64,000 nucleotides of DNA from a bacterium (GCA_024742475.1 JANSYI010000002.1:248001-312000), one strand, 5' to 3'. Shown: positions 37,195 to 46,921, numbered from the stretch's first letter. Numbers and translations: made by a program. The notes: generated from the sequence alone by a model not told the origin.

Positions 37195-37698
37195 ATGGAG
37201 TACACGATCCGAGACAGCTTTGACGTCAGCGCCGACCGATACTGGGAGGTCTTCTTCAGCGACGCCTACAACGCTGGCCTCTGGCCCGCCCTCGAGGTCG
37301 ACTACAAGCCTCTGCAGTTCGAGCGCACCGGAGAGGGCAAAGACCTCCGCATCATCCGCTCGCAAGAGCTCACCCCGCACCGGCAGGCCCCCAAAGCGAT
37401 CCAGAAGATGGTCAGCGGCACCGTTCGCTACGAGGAGAAGAACGACTTTTCCGCGGCCGACAGCGCCATGAAGGTGGTGACCATCCCCAACTTCGCCGCC
37501 GATCGCGTCGACAACCACGGCACGTACCGCGTGGTCCGCATGGGCGATGACAAGTGCGAGCGCATCTGGGAGGGCGTCTGCAAGGTCAAGATCCCGCTCG
37601 TCGGTGGCCAGATCGAGAAGTACCTCGTCGGCGAGATTCAAGAGAGCTACCGCAAGGCCACCGATTACACGCGCTCGTTCCTCAAAGAGAACGCCTGA
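37195..37698 (+). CDS. DUF2505 family (START-like) protein
   Basis: 167 residues from ATG at 37195 (MEYTIRDSFDVSADRYWEVFF). The layout fits the helix-grip fold of DUF2505/polyketide-cyclase-like proteins: YWEVFFSDAYNAGLW, KMVSGTVRYEEKNDFS and the late amphipathic helix KYLVGEIQESYRKATDY. Such proteins may bind a hydrophobic ligand. There is no signal peptide. It is convergent with the large kinase gene (9-nt gap). Confidence 0.82.
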   Translation: MEYTIRDSFDVSADRYWEVFFSDAYNAGLWPALEVDYKPLQFERTGEGKDLRIIRSQELTPHRQAPKAIQKMVSGTVRYEEKNDFSAADSAMKVVTIPNFAADRVDNHGTYRVVRMGDDKCERIWEGVCKVKIPLVGGQIEKYLVGEIQESYRKATDYTRSFLKENA

Positions 37699-37707
37699 GC
37701 GCCGAGC

Positions 37708-40590
37708 CTACTCGCCGTCGAGCCGCTTCTTCAGCGCCCGCGCCTCTCGTTCGAGGCTGCGGGCGTTGCAGTGTTCGGCCGTCCGTACATCGTCGATCAG
37801 CTCGCTCGCGTAGGACGCGTCCCCGCGCGCGCTGACGACCTCCGCCAGCGCCAGCCGGGCGCGGCAGTCGTGCGAGTCCCGCCCGCTCTCGCTGCGCCCC
37901 CACGCGTCGATCGCTCGCTGAAACAGGGACTGCGCCCCGGCGAGATCCCCCCGGGCGTTGGCGTGCCGTCCGCGCGCAGCCCACAGCCGCGCCGACAGGC
38001 TCGGGCTCGACTCGGGCATCGCGGCCACGGACGAGGCGACCTCGGTCAGCAAGGCATCCGCCCCCTCGAGGTCCCCCGCCTTCGTCGTCACCTCGGCCAG
38101 CGCCAGGCTGACCTCCGCGAGCTGCTCGGCGTCGAGTTGCCCGCTGGCCCGAAGGATGTCTCGCGCCTCTGCACACGCGACCACCGCCTCCTCGTGGTGC
38201 CCCAGCTCGTCCTCGGTGCGACACAGCGCGGAGAGGCTGCTGCCCAGCTCGGGGTGGTTGGCGGGCAGCACCTCTCGTGCCAGCGCAATCGACTTCTGCA
38301 ATGGATCGAGCGCGGCCCGAAAGTCGCCGCTCGCGTAGGCCACGAAGCCGAGGTTGTAGTAGCCCATCACGAGGTTCGCGTGCTTCGGACCGAACGTCTC
38401 GAGATAGATGTCGACGTACTCCTTGGCGGCCTCGCGCGCTTCGTCCCAGCTGCCCTGCGCCACGTGCACGTGCACGAGATTGATCAGCAGGTCGGCGCGA
38501 CGAATGGGTGCGTCGTTTTCGGGTAGGTCGAGCAGCGCCGCGTACGTCTCCAGGGCGTCGTCGTAGCGCTCTTGTGCCACGGCGAGCCCGGCCTCATGCG
38601 CCCGCAGCACGCTCATCGTCCGAGACGGATTGCCCAGCGCCTGCAGCTCCGCCCTCGCCATGCGCGCCGCCCGGTGTGCCGCGTCATAGTCGCGGAACAC
38701 GTTGGTCTCCATGAACACCAGCCGCGCCCACGCCTCGGCGGCCACCAGGCGATGGTGCGACGACACCCCCATCATCGCCGCGTCTTCGAGCGCCGCCTTG
38801 GCGGCCTTGTAGCGCCCGGCGGAGAACGCGACGTAGCCCTGCAGGTAGCGCAGCTCGGCTTGAAACGGGCCGTCGTCGAGGTCTCGGTACTTCTTCGCAG
38901 CTTCGCCGAGCGCCTCGCTCGCCTCGGACACCGTGCCCGCATGGGACAGGGCCCGAATCCGGTCGAGTTCCGCACGTGCTTCGGTCACCTTGGCCTCGAG
39001 GTGCAGCGCCGGGAGCGGGACGAGGTTGGCCGCAACGAGCGTGTCCGAGGTGCACGGCTCGGGGTCGGGCAGCGCCGAGATGGCCCGCAGCGCGGCTTCG
39101 GCCTGACGCGTCTCGCCGCGCGTGATCACGCCGAGCAGCGCGTCGAGTCGCGACCGCGCTCGGGCCAGGCAGTGCCCCTGCGCGACGTCGAGCGTGTCGC
39201 CGTCGACCGCACCACACACGCTCTGCCGCGCGTCGGACCACCGATCCGCGTAGTCGTCGAGCGCGTCGGCGACCTGGTCCTGCCCGCCCCCATCGCCGAG
39301 CGCCGCACGCAGGCGCCCCTGGGACGCGTCATTCCAGACGCCATCGATCGAGCCCTCGTCGCGGCACAGCGTCGGACCCGCCTCGGCGGGGCGGGCATCC
39401 CACCAAAGGCTCACCGCGGCCACGACCGTCGGAACCCCGACCATCGCCCACCGTCGCAGCGTCCGCGTGGGCCGTCGATTGATGATCGCGAGCAGCTCCT
39501 CCATGCTGTCGAAGCGCTCGTCGGGGTCGACCGAAAGCCCTCGCAGGATCGCGTCACGCACGCGTGATGGCACCCGCGCCTCACCGAGCGGGCGGCGCTT
39601 GCCCAGGCAGACGTTGGTCGCCAGCTCCGCCAGCGTTCGCCCCGGAAACGGTCGCTCCCCGTAGAGCGCCTCGTAGAACGCGACACAAAACGCGAACTGG
39701 TCGGTCGCGCCGGTGACCCCTCGGCCCGAGTACTGCTCGGGAGCCATGTACGCGGGCGTCCCAACGAGCGCGCCGGTCTTCGTGAGCGTGGCGTACCTGC
39801 CCGTCACTCTGGCAGCCACCGCCGGGGTCACGGGGACGAGCGACTCTTGAATGCTCTGCTCGATCGACTCGTCGCGGTTGCGCGCCAAGCCGAAGTCGGT
39901 GACACGCACGCGGCCGTCATCACCGATGAGCACGTTGTCGGGCTTGAAGTCGCGGTGGACCAGACCCGCTGCGTGCGCGGCCGCGAGGCCTCGCCCGGCC
40001 GCCAAGAACGTGTCGCGAAGCTCCCTCCAGCTCCGCTTCGCGCCCCGCATCCAGCGCGACAAGGTCGTGCCCTCGACGAACTCCATCGCCAAGAACACCC
40101 GGCCGTCGAACGAACCGACGTCGTGCACGACGATGACGTTGGGATGGCTGAGCTTGGCCATCACCTTTGCCTCTCGCAGCAGACGACCGTTGCGGCGGGC
40201 TTCCTCGGCCCCCGGACCCCCACGCAGCACCTTCAGCGCGACGCGGCGATCCAGCTGCGGGTCGTAGGCGCTGTAGACCACTCCCATGCCGCCGAACCCG
40301 ATGCACTCGAGCACGCGGTACCGGCCCACCTCGGCGCCCGACGGCAGAGCGTCGTAGTCGTCCTCCTCCTCTTCGCCGTCGACCGACCGCTCGGTGCGTG
40401 CCCCCTCGAGCGTGGGAAGCCCCTGGTCACTCGCGCCGAGGCTGTCGTCGAAGATGCGGACCAGCTCGATGACGACCTGCGCACAGGCCTCGCAGCGGTC
40501 CAGGTGCGCCTCGACGCCCTCCGCGTCTTCGGCCCGAAGCTCGCCCCGCACGAACTCGGCGAGATCCGCTTCGTCGGGGCATGCATCCAC
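37708..40590 (-). CDS. Anti-sigma-type zinc finger / Ser-Thr kinase / TPR protein
   Basis: 960 residues from GTG at 40590; earlier in-frame GTG and TTG codons are possible. The N-terminal putative zinc finger (C4 ... H29-x3-C33-x2-C36) resembles zf-HC2 anti-sigma domains. An acidic linker leads to the kinase domain (about 90-370) with GFGGMGVVY, Lys120, HRDFKPDN (212-219) and DFG (232-234), all intact. A membrane segment (381-397) is followed by a C-terminal region of at least five TPR-like repeats (about 480-950). This is a common myxobacterial architecture: an active kinase with a large scaffold or ligand domain outside the membrane. Confidence 0.92.
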   Translation of the reverse strand: MDACPDEADLAEFVRGELRAEDAEGVEAHLDRCEACAQVVIELVRIFDDSLGASDQGLPTLEGARTERSVDGEEEEDDYDALPSGAEVGRYRVLECIGFGGMGVVYSAYDPQLDRRVALKVLRGGPGAEEARRNGRLLREAKVMAKLSHPNVIVVHDVGSFDGRVFLAMEFVEGTTLSRWMRGAKRSWRELRDTFLAAGRGLAAAHAAGLVHRDFKPDNVLIGDDGRVRVTDFGLARNRDESIEQSIQESLVPVTPAVAARVTGRYATLTKTGALVGTPAYMAPEQYSGRGVTGATDQFAFCVAFYEALYGERPFPGRTLAELATNVCLGKRRPLGEARVPSRVRDAILRGLSVDPDERFDSMEELLAIINRRPTRTLRRWAMVGVPTVVAAVSLWWDARPAEAGPTLCRDEGSIDGVWNDASQGRLRAALGDGGGQDQVADALDDYADRWSDARQSVCGAVDGDTLDVAQGHCLARARSRLDALLGVITRGETRQAEAALRAISALPDPEPCTSDTLVAANLVPLPALHLEAKVTEARAELDRIRALSHAGTVSEASEALGEAAKKYRDLDDGPFQAELRYLQGYVAFSAGRYKAAKAALEDAAMMGVSSHHRLVAAEAWARLVFMETNVFRDYDAAHRAARMARAELQALGNPSRTMSVLRAHEAGLAVAQERYDDALETYAALLDLPENDAPIRRADLLINLVHVHVAQGSWDEAREAAKEYVDIYLETFGPKHANLVMGYYNLGFVAYASGDFRAALDPLQKSIALAREVLPANHPELGSSLSALCRTEDELGHHEEAVVACAEARDILRASGQLDAEQLAEVSLALAEVTTKAGDLEGADALLTEVASSVAAMPESSPSLSARLWAARGRHANARGDLAGAQSLFQRAIDAWGRSESGRDSHDCRARLALAEVVSARGDASYASELIDDVRTAEHCNARSLEREARALKKRLDGE

Positions 40591-40688
40591 GACCTCATCG
40601 TGACAGGCGAACGCGCGGTGGAACAAGGCCCTGCACACACGAACTGCCGCCGCGCGCGCGGTCAGGTGGTGGCGCGCTCGCTCCGGGT

Positions 40689-41231
40689 TCAAGCCTCGCC
40701 GGCGTCGGGCTCGGACTCGCGCGTCGGGGGCAGCGGCGCCTCGATCTCGCCGATGACCCGTCGCAGCAGGCCTTCGACCAGCAGCGCTCGCTCGCCCGAA
40801 TCGTAGCGGCCGTCGCGGTAGCGGGCCTGAATGTCCTCGAACTTGTCCTTGGCCTCGGAGAGGATCTTCTTGTAGGGGCCGACCCTCGCCATGACCTCGC
40901 GCTGGTTCGACCAGAAGAACGAGATGATCGTGGCGGCGGTGAAGCCGGTGAGGATCATGCCCAGAGGTCCGCCGAGCAGGTATTTGAGCCCGAACCGCAG
41001 CGCGACCGCCCCGGCCGTGCCCATGGCGAGCTCCTTGACGCCGCTCTTGCGGATGCGGCCCCAGGCCATCTGCAGCACCTCGCCCGAGGCGATCACCAAC
41101 GCCACGAACTCGGCGCGCTTGGCCCCCGTCTCGTAGACGTCCTTGATCACCTGCTGCATGAACGCATCGAACGTCTCGTAGGTGTCGGCGGGGTAGGCCA
41201 TGTCGCCATCGGCGGAGGAGCTTTGCGCCAT
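40689..41231 (-). CDS. Small membrane protein of unknown function
   Basis: 180 residues from ATG at 41231 (a second ATG at 41243). An amphipathic N-terminal part (TYETFDAFMQQVIKDVYETG) precedes a hydrophobic stretch (about 75-105; GTAGAVALRFGLKYLLGGPLGMILTGFTAATII in parts) that could be one or two membrane segments. A charged helical tail follows (YKKILSEAKDKFEDIQARYR). No family is recognised. The kinase gene begins 98 nt downstream on the same strand, so co-transcription is possible. Confidence 0.7.
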   Translation of the reverse strand: MAQSSSADGDMAYPADTYETFDAFMQQVIKDVYETGAKRAEFVALVIASGEVLQMAWGRIRKSGVKELAMGTAGAVALRFGLKYLLGGPLGMILTGFTAATIISFFWSNQREVMARVGPYKKILSEAKDKFEDIQARYRDGRYDSGERALLVEGLLRRVIGEIEAPLPPTRESEPDAGEA

Positions 41232-41301
41232 CGAAACCACCATAGCACCGCGACGCGGTCGGTTTGACAGACCCTAGGGCCGATTCCACACTGGCGCGAG
41301 G

Positions 41302-44148
41302 ATGGCTGCTCGGCGGTTTGGCTCCTCGGTCTTGGCGGTGCTCGTCGTTCTCGGTTCGGCGAGCTGCGACCAGAAGTCGGGCACGGTCCCTCCGACCGAC
41401 GGTTCTCCGTCGAGTGCGGCCCCCGCACAGGTCACGCCGCTCGGCGACACGTCGGCAGCCTATGGCGGACACGACACCGCCGGGCTGCAGTCGACGGAGC
41501 CTCGCACCCGCCCCGACCCCGTCGCCGTCGATACGCGCGATGGGGCCATCGAGGCGGTCACCCATGGCAACCCCGAAGGCGGCCGAGACTTCCTCGTCCC
41601 TCACATCGAGAAGAACCCGGACGACCTCGAAGCTCGGCACGCGCTCGCGCGCGCGCACCTACTGCTCGGGGACACCGAGGCCGCTCGCGACGCCGTCGAG
41701 TCCGTGGCAAAGGAGGACGTGCTCGCCGCCCGCCTCGTCGCCGAGTCCCTCGTGCGTGAAGGCAAGCTCGAAGCCGCGAGCAGCGGCCTCGCCCGCGCCA
41801 TCGCCTCCAAGCCCGGCGCAATGCCCCTTCGCGGAGATCTGATCACCATCGAAGTCGCTCGGGGCAAGCGCAACGAACCCGCGACCCAGCGCTTGATGGA
41901 CGGCCTCTACGACGACTACGAAGCTGGCAACGCAACGACCGCCGCAGACCTCTTCGCCGTGGCCCAGGCCGCCCTCGGCCGCGGCAGCAAGGGCGCGCTG
42001 CACGACGCGAACATGGTGTTCGGCGAGGCAGAAGAGCTCGCGGCCAAGGACGCCCCCGACGGTTGGGACCTCGAGGCGATCGTGCTGCGTCGCGCCGACA
42101 TGTTCCGGCAGAAGTACGCCGCCGAAGACGCCTTGGCGACCTACGGCCTGATCCTCGAGGGGCGCGACGGGTGGAATCCTGACGCGCTCGCGGGCTCGGC
42201 TCGCGTGCACGTCGACAACCTCGCGTTCGCCGTCGCGACCCGGCAAGCCCACGAGGCGCTCGCCGTCGACGCCACGCATCCCGATGCACACGCCGTCTTG
42301 GCCCGCATCGCGCTGATCGAGGGCCGTCGCGACGAGGCACGCGAGCGCCTGCAGACCCACGTTCTCGCCCGCAATCCCGGCCACACCAGCGGGCTGGCGG
42401 TCATGGCCGCGCTCGCGTTGGTGCGCGACGACGCCACGGGATACACGAGGTGGCGCGACGCCGCCCTCGCGACCAACCCCAAGAACGGCGCCTTCTACAA
42501 AGAGCTCGCCGACGTCTTGGGTTTCCTGCACCTGTACCCCGAGACCGACGAAATCCTCATCGACGGCCTCACGCGGGCACCCAAGGACCCGGCCGTCGTC
42601 GCAGCCCGTGGGCTGAACCTGCTGCGCCTCGGCAAGGAGAAGGAGGCCCGAGAGCTGCTCGAGCTGGCGTGGGCGCGCGATCCGTTCAACGAGCGCACTC
42701 GCAACACCTTGGACTTGTACGAGCAGCGCATCGACACGCTCTACGCGGAGCGCAAGGTTGGCGATCTGGTGGTCCGACTGCCCAACGAAGACCGCGACCT
42801 CGTCGAACCCGTGCTGGTCGACTCGGTCCGCACCTCTCGCGACGCGCTCGACGACGCGTATCACATCGAGGCCGGCGCGCTGCGGCTCGAGTTCTTCTCC
42901 GACCCCAACGACTTTTCGATCCGCACCGTCGGCGTCCCCAGCCTCGGCGCCGTCGCGGTGTGCTTCGGCCCGGTCATCACGTTCATCGGCCCGTACATGG
43001 GTCGGTTCAACCTCGACAACGTCGTGCGACACGAGCTCGGCCACGTCTATGCCATCCGGCTGAGCAAGGGCCGTGTGCCGCGGTGGTTCACCGAGGGGCT
43101 GAGTGAATGGGAGTCGGAGCTCGCCGACCCCGCCTTCGCCCGCGAGAGCGCCGAGCTGCTCGTCTCGGCGCGTCGTGCCGGCAAGCTGCGCCGGCTCAGC
43201 GAGCTCGAGCTGGCGTTCATTCGCGCCGAGAGCCCCCAGATGATGGAGGTCGCCTACGCGACGGCGGCCTACGCAATCCGCTACCTCGGTACGACGTACG
43301 GCCGCGACGCGCTCATCGCGATGCTGAAGGGCTACGCCGCGGGTAAGCACACCGAAGCGCTCGTGAAGACGCACCTGGGCAAGCCGCTCGACGAGGTGGA
43401 GAAGGAGTTCGAGGCGTGGTTCTTCGGCCAGCTCGACGGCGTCTTCTCGGGCTGGCAACCCAGCACCGACCCACAGAAGGCGGACGAACGTGACGCCTTG
43501 TTTCAGCGCGCCATCGCGGCGCTCGAACACGGCGACAAGGATGCCGCGCGGGCCGCATTGGAAGAGCTGATCGGCCGCGACGGAGACGGGTTCGCGCCGC
43601 GCATGCTGCTGGCGAAGCTCGCCGATCCGGGCACGCCGAGCGCTTCGACGCGCAAACACCTCGAGGCCGCGCGCGCGTTCAACCGCGAGTCGGTGGAGCC
43701 GCTGGTGCTGCTGGCAAACCTCGCCCGCAAGGAAGACCGCGTGGACGACGAGAAGGCGCACCTGACCGACGCACTGGCCATCGATGGCGACGCCTTCGAG
43801 CCCGCCGGACGCCTGCTCATGCTCGGCATCGTCACCGCGGACGGCCAGGCGACCACGCGCGCCCTGAAGCGCGCGCGAGCCATTGCACCGCTACACCCGA
43901 TCGCGCTCGCCGGGCAGGCCCTCACCGCGAAGGCTGCCGGCAAGACCGACCGCGCGAAGGCTCTGGCTCAGGCGGCGGCGAAGCGCCTCGAGAGCGCCGA
44001 AGGTCCGGCCGATACGTTCGTGGTCGCAGCCCTGGCCGCTGCGGACACCCGGAGTCCAGAGGTCGCAAAGGCCCTGGCCAAGCGCGCGCTCGAGATCGGC
44101 GGCATCCCGAAGGCCGCCAAGACTCGCATCGAGACGCTCGCGCAGTAG
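41302..44148 (+). CDS. TPR-rich lipoprotein with a gluzincin-type metallopeptidase domain
   Basis: 948 residues from ATG at 41302. The signal (SSVLAVLVVLGSASC) ends at a lipobox Cys near 22. TPR-like repeats cover about 85-500. A peptidase domain follows with HELGH (577-581) and WFTEGLSEWE (595-604), where Glu598 is the expected third zinc ligand (peptidase MA family layout). More TPR-like repeats run from about 720 to the end. It would be anchored at the outer membrane with the peptidase in the periplasm or outside. Its substrate is unknown. It diverges from the 41231 membrane-protein gene. Confidence 0.9.
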   Translation: MAARRFGSSVLAVLVVLGSASCDQKSGTVPPTDGSPSSAAPAQVTPLGDTSAAYGGHDTAGLQSTEPRTRPDPVAVDTRDGAIEAVTHGNPEGGRDFLVPHIEKNPDDLEARHALARAHLLLGDTEAARDAVESVAKEDVLAARLVAESLVREGKLEAASSGLARAIASKPGAMPLRGDLITIEVARGKRNEPATQRLMDGLYDDYEAGNATTAADLFAVAQAALGRGSKGALHDANMVFGEAEELAAKDAPDGWDLEAIVLRRADMFRQKYAAEDALATYGLILEGRDGWNPDALAGSARVHVDNLAFAVATRQAHEALAVDATHPDAHAVLARIALIEGRRDEARERLQTHVLARNPGHTSGLAVMAALALVRDDATGYTRWRDAALATNPKNGAFYKELADVLGFLHLYPETDEILIDGLTRAPKDPAVVAARGLNLLRLGKEKEARELLELAWARDPFNERTRNTLDLYEQRIDTLYAERKVGDLVVRLPNEDRDLVEPVLVDSVRTSRDALDDAYHIEAGALRLEFFSDPNDFSIRTVGVPSLGAVAVCFGPVITFIGPYMGRFNLDNVVRHELGHVYAIRLSKGRVPRWFTEGLSEWESELADPAFARESAELLVSARRAGKLRRLSELELAFIRAESPQMMEVAYATAAYAIRYLGTTYGRDALIAMLKGYAAGKHTEALVKTHLGKPLDEVEKEFEAWFFGQLDGVFSGWQPSTDPQKADERDALFQRAIAALEHGDKDAARAALEELIGRDGDGFAPRMLLAKLADPGTPSASTRKHLEAARAFNRESVEPLVLLANLARKEDRVDDEKAHLTDALAIDGDAFEPAGRLLMLGIVTADGQATTRALKRARAIAPLHPIALAGQALTAKAAGKTDRAKALAQAAAKRLESAEGPADTFVVAALAAADTRSPEVAKALAKRALEIGGIPKAAKTRIETLAQ

Positions 44149-44178
44149 TATTCCTAGTCTGCGGCGAACCCCGGGCTG

Positions 44179-44352
44179 CTAGCCGTTGGGGTCGACGAGG
44201 GTGCCCTCGCCGGCCGACTCGCAGCTGATTCGGTAGTCGGCGTCGATGTAGCAGTCGCCACCGTTGGGGTCGCCCATCAGGTCGCACGCGCTGAGCGACA
44301 CGAGGGTGCAGAGGGTGGCCAGGGTGAGAGAGGTTTTCTTGAAGAGGTTCAT
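44179..44352 (-). CDS. Very small lipoprotein (57 residues)
   Basis: 57 residues from ATG at 44352, with AGGAG five bases upstream. The signal MNLFKKTSLTLATLCTLVSL ends in SAC, a good lipobox with Cys23. The mature part is only about 35 residues, with two more cysteines (GGDCYIDADYRISCESAGEG). The ribosome site, lipobox and Cys pair make it credible despite its size. Its function is unknown. It lies downstream of the larger Cys-rich lipoprotein on the same strand, separated by a terminator-like hairpin. Confidence 0.7.
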   Translation of the reverse strand: MNLFKKTSLTLATLCTLVSLSACDLMGDPNGGDCYIDADYRISCESAGEGTLVDPNG

Positions 44353-44415
44353 CGTTGCTCCTGCCCTTATCGGACAGGCGCGCATCCGGGTTGGTTTCAC
44401 GAACCAACGAAACGA

Positions 44416-44437
44416 GCCGACCCGAGAATGGGCCGGC
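44416..44437 (-). terminator. Intrinsic terminator-like hairpin after the 45188 lipoprotein gene
   Basis: On the minus strand GCCGGCCC-ATTCTC-GGGTCGGC forms an 8-bp stem (one G-U pair), followed by TCGTTTCGTTGG. It lies 41 nt past the stop at 44478 and separates the two lipoprotein genes. Confidence 0.55.
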
Positions 44438-44477
44438 CCGTCGTGACGAGGACCGCTGGACGCGGCGCCTCGACGCG

Positions 44478-45188
44478 CTACATGGCGACGCAGTCGCCGA
44501 AGATGGGATCTTCGGTGCTGGAGTCCGGCGCGTCGCACACATCATCGGAAGAGACGTAGACGCAAGACGGGGTGCCCTGGGTGTAGACCTCGCCACAACC
44601 GCCCTGGCCGAACGGGAGGTCGGGGTCGCACTCCTGGCAAGAGCCGGTCTCGTTGTTGCACACGTAGGTGTCGTCGCAGAAGAACCCGCGACAGAACTGG
44701 TCCTTGACGTCTTGCGCCTGAAGGTCGCCCCACGCGTTGTTGTTGTGGTTGATCGCAGGAACGTCGGCTCCGGGCACGTCGCAGGTGCCCACGGCGTTGA
44801 TCTCGAGGCCCTCTTGGCAACCTCCGCCGCTCACGGGCGGGCAGCCACGGGCCCCTTCGTTGTCCGTGCAGGCGTAGGCGGTGAAGCTGCGGCCCTCGGC
44901 TGCGATGCGGAACGCGCTGGTGACGTCGTAGTTCATCGGGTCGCAGCCGATCGTCTTGAACTCGGCGACGCAGACCTGCTCGACCACGGTGGTGTCGATG
45001 TCGGCGCTCTCGTCGGAGATGCAGACGGCCTCGAAGCGTTCGTCGGCGGGCTGGTCGCAATCGTCGACGTTGCCGCAGCGCTGCACGTCGTCGCGCGGGT
45101 TGAGAATCACGCTGCAGGCGGTGCTGCCAAGGAGCACGGCGGCAGTGAGGATCGACGGAACGAAGCGGGAGCGCGAAGCGAGAGCCAT
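44478..45188 (-). CDS. Cys-rich lipoprotein
   Basis: 236 residues from ATG at 45188. The signal (VPSILTAAVLLGSTAC) is lipidated near Cys25. The mature part has about 16 cysteines, many in pairs (VQRCGNVDDC, CRGFFCDDTYVC, CQEC), with acidic spacers. That fits a disulfide-rich, secreted small-domain array like those common in myxobacterial surface lipoproteins. There is no enzyme motif. A terminator-like hairpin follows. Its function is unknown. Confidence 0.78.
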   Translation of the reverse strand: MALASRSRFVPSILTAAVLLGSTACSVILNPRDDVQRCGNVDDCDQPADERFEAVCISDESADIDTTVVEQVCVAEFKTIGCDPMNYDVTSAFRIAAEGRSFTAYACTDNEGARGCPPVSGGGCQEGLEINAVGTCDVPGADVPAINHNNNAWGDLQAQDVKDQFCRGFFCDDTYVCNNETGSCQECDPDLPFGQGGCGEVYTQGTPSCVYVSSDDVCDAPDSSTEDPIFGDCVAM

Positions 45189-45314
45189 GTGGACGGTGTT
45201 TCCCGTGTAGGTGCGCGTGTTCGACGCGGGGTGCGACTTTACGGAGCGCGACTGCAGAGCGCAACCCGGGCGCGACGTGAGGGTGCGAACCCCGCGAACG
45301 TCTGCCCGAAGGCG

Positions 45315-46856
45315 TCAGCGGGCCGCGGGAAGCTCGACTTGAAAGGTGGTGCCGCCGGGTCCGGTGTCTTCCACGCGGACCGAACCGCCGTGGTCGGTGA
45401 CGATCTCCTGCACGATGGGCAGCCCCAGGCCGGTGCCCTGCGCCTTGCGCGTGTAGAAGGCCTCGAAGATACGCTCGAGCGCACCGTCGGGCAGTTCGAT
45501 GCCTGGGCCATTGTCGCGGACAACGACGATCACCCGCTCGCCCTTACATCGAAGCCGAACCTCGACCGCCGGCGCGTCCGCCTCCTCTCGGTCGGGCTCC
45601 GTCACCGCCTCGACCGCGTTGCGGACGAGGTTCATGAACACCTGACGCAGCTGGTTGCCGTCGCCTTCGATCCAGACTTCGCTCTCGGGGACGTCCATCG
45701 TCAGCGTCACGCCGGCGAGCTCGACCTCGGGGCGGAGGAACGTGAGCAAGCTGGTCAGGTTCTCCCGCAGGTCGAGCCGACCGAGCTCGGGCTTGGGGCG
45801 TCGAGCAAACCGAAGATAGTCCTCGGTGATCGTGTTGAGCCGGTCGACCTCGCGCGTGATCTCGGTGATCAAGTGCCGCGCCTCGGGGCTCGCCGCGATC
45901 TCGTCCTCGAGCAGTTCGACGTTGAGGGCGACGCTCGACAGCGGGTTGCGGATCTCGTGGGTGATCTGTGCGGCGAGCTGCCCTGCGGCCGCCAGCCGCT
46001 CCCCCCGCAGCAGCCTCCGTTCGCGCTCTTGCAGCGCCGCCGCCATCTGGTTGAACTCCGCAGCGAGCTGCGTGACCTCGTCGCTGCGCTGGGCGCCGTC
46101 GAACTCGACGCGCTGGGACCAATCACCGCGTGCGAGCTCGCGAACCTTCTCGGAGAGCTGACGCAGGGGTCGCAAGGTGAGAAACAGGCCGGCGGTGGCC
46201 AACGCCCCGAGCACCGCGACCGCCACGACGAGCATCACGGTGCGGCGCTCGGTGACCTCGCGCGCGTCGGCAACCTCGGCGTCGAGCTCCTGCACGGCGG
46301 CCTCGGATTGCACCGCGAGCGTCTTGAAGAGCTGGTCGATCTGCGTCTGGGTGTGGATGTCGACGAGCACCTCGGTCGGCGGGACGACCTCGTCGTTGAC
46401 CACGAGCTCCTGCAGCTGGTCGAGCGACGCTTGAATCTTCTGCAGCGCCGCGAGCTGCCCTTCGCCAAAGCCCGAGGGCTCCTCGAGCGTGGCGTCGACC
46501 GGCTCGCGCGCTGCGACGACGCTGGTGCTCCGCGCACGCAGCGCGATGGAGAAGTTGGAAAGGAACGCGTCGTCGAGGGTGTCCACGGCCTGCGACTGAT
46601 GGGTGCGCACCTGCTCGTGAACGCGTACGGCCTGGACGTGTGCCGCGGCCAGCCGCTGATTGAAGACGACGTAGACCTCGGTGAGTCGATCGAAGCTGGC
46701 TTGCAGCGAACGCAGCTGGGCGATCATCACGACGGCGGACGCGGCCGCGGCCAGCAGCATGATCAGGACCAAGACCGTGATGCGTGCAGCGAGCGAGTTG
46801 CGTAGCTGAACACGCGCGGAGGATTCCTCTCGCGCCACCTCCTCCTTCTCGTTCAC
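45315..46856 (-). CDS. Sensor histidine kinase
   Basis: 513 residues from ATG at 46856. Membrane segments at about 24-47 and 205-228 flank a helical extracytoplasmic domain of about 155 residues. A HAMP region follows (PLRQLSEKVRELARGDWSQRV), then the H-box THEIRNP with His300, then the ATPase domain with N box (NLVRNAVEA), DNGPGIE, and GTGLGLPIVQ. All catalytic boxes are intact. No response-regulator gene is adjacent, so it is an orphan kinase. The helical sensor domain resembles four-helix-bundle sensors; the ligand is unknown. Confidence 0.93.
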   Translation of the reverse strand: MNEKEEVAREESSARVQLRNSLAARITVLVLIMLLAAAASAVVMIAQLRSLQASFDRLTEVYVVFNQRLAAAHVQAVRVHEQVRTHQSQAVDTLDDAFLSNFSIALRARSTSVVAAREPVDATLEEPSGFGEGQLAALQKIQASLDQLQELVVNDEVVPPTEVLVDIHTQTQIDQLFKTLAVQSEAAVQELDAEVADAREVTERRTVMLVVAVAVLGALATAGLFLTLRPLRQLSEKVRELARGDWSQRVEFDGAQRSDEVTQLAAEFNQMAAALQERERRLLRGERLAAAGQLAAQITHEIRNPLSSVALNVELLEDEIAASPEARHLITEITREVDRLNTITEDYLRFARRPKPELGRLDLRENLTSLLTFLRPEVELAGVTLTMDVPESEVWIEGDGNQLRQVFMNLVRNAVEAVTEPDREEADAPAVEVRLRCKGERVIVVVRDNGPGIELPDGALERIFEAFYTRKAQGTGLGLPIVQEIVTDHGGSVRVEDTGPGGTTFQVELPAAR

Positions 46857-46921
46857 GGCTGGGATGCACGATAGACCGCCCGACGAATTGGCGCAAAACG
46901 CGGGCCCCTTTCCTCTTCAGG

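Noticed and set aside
44355..46805. 816-codon plus-strand frame across lipoprotein and histidine kinase
   Set aside because: Antisense to two well-supported genes; composition is Arg/Val/Leu/Asp shadow-like.
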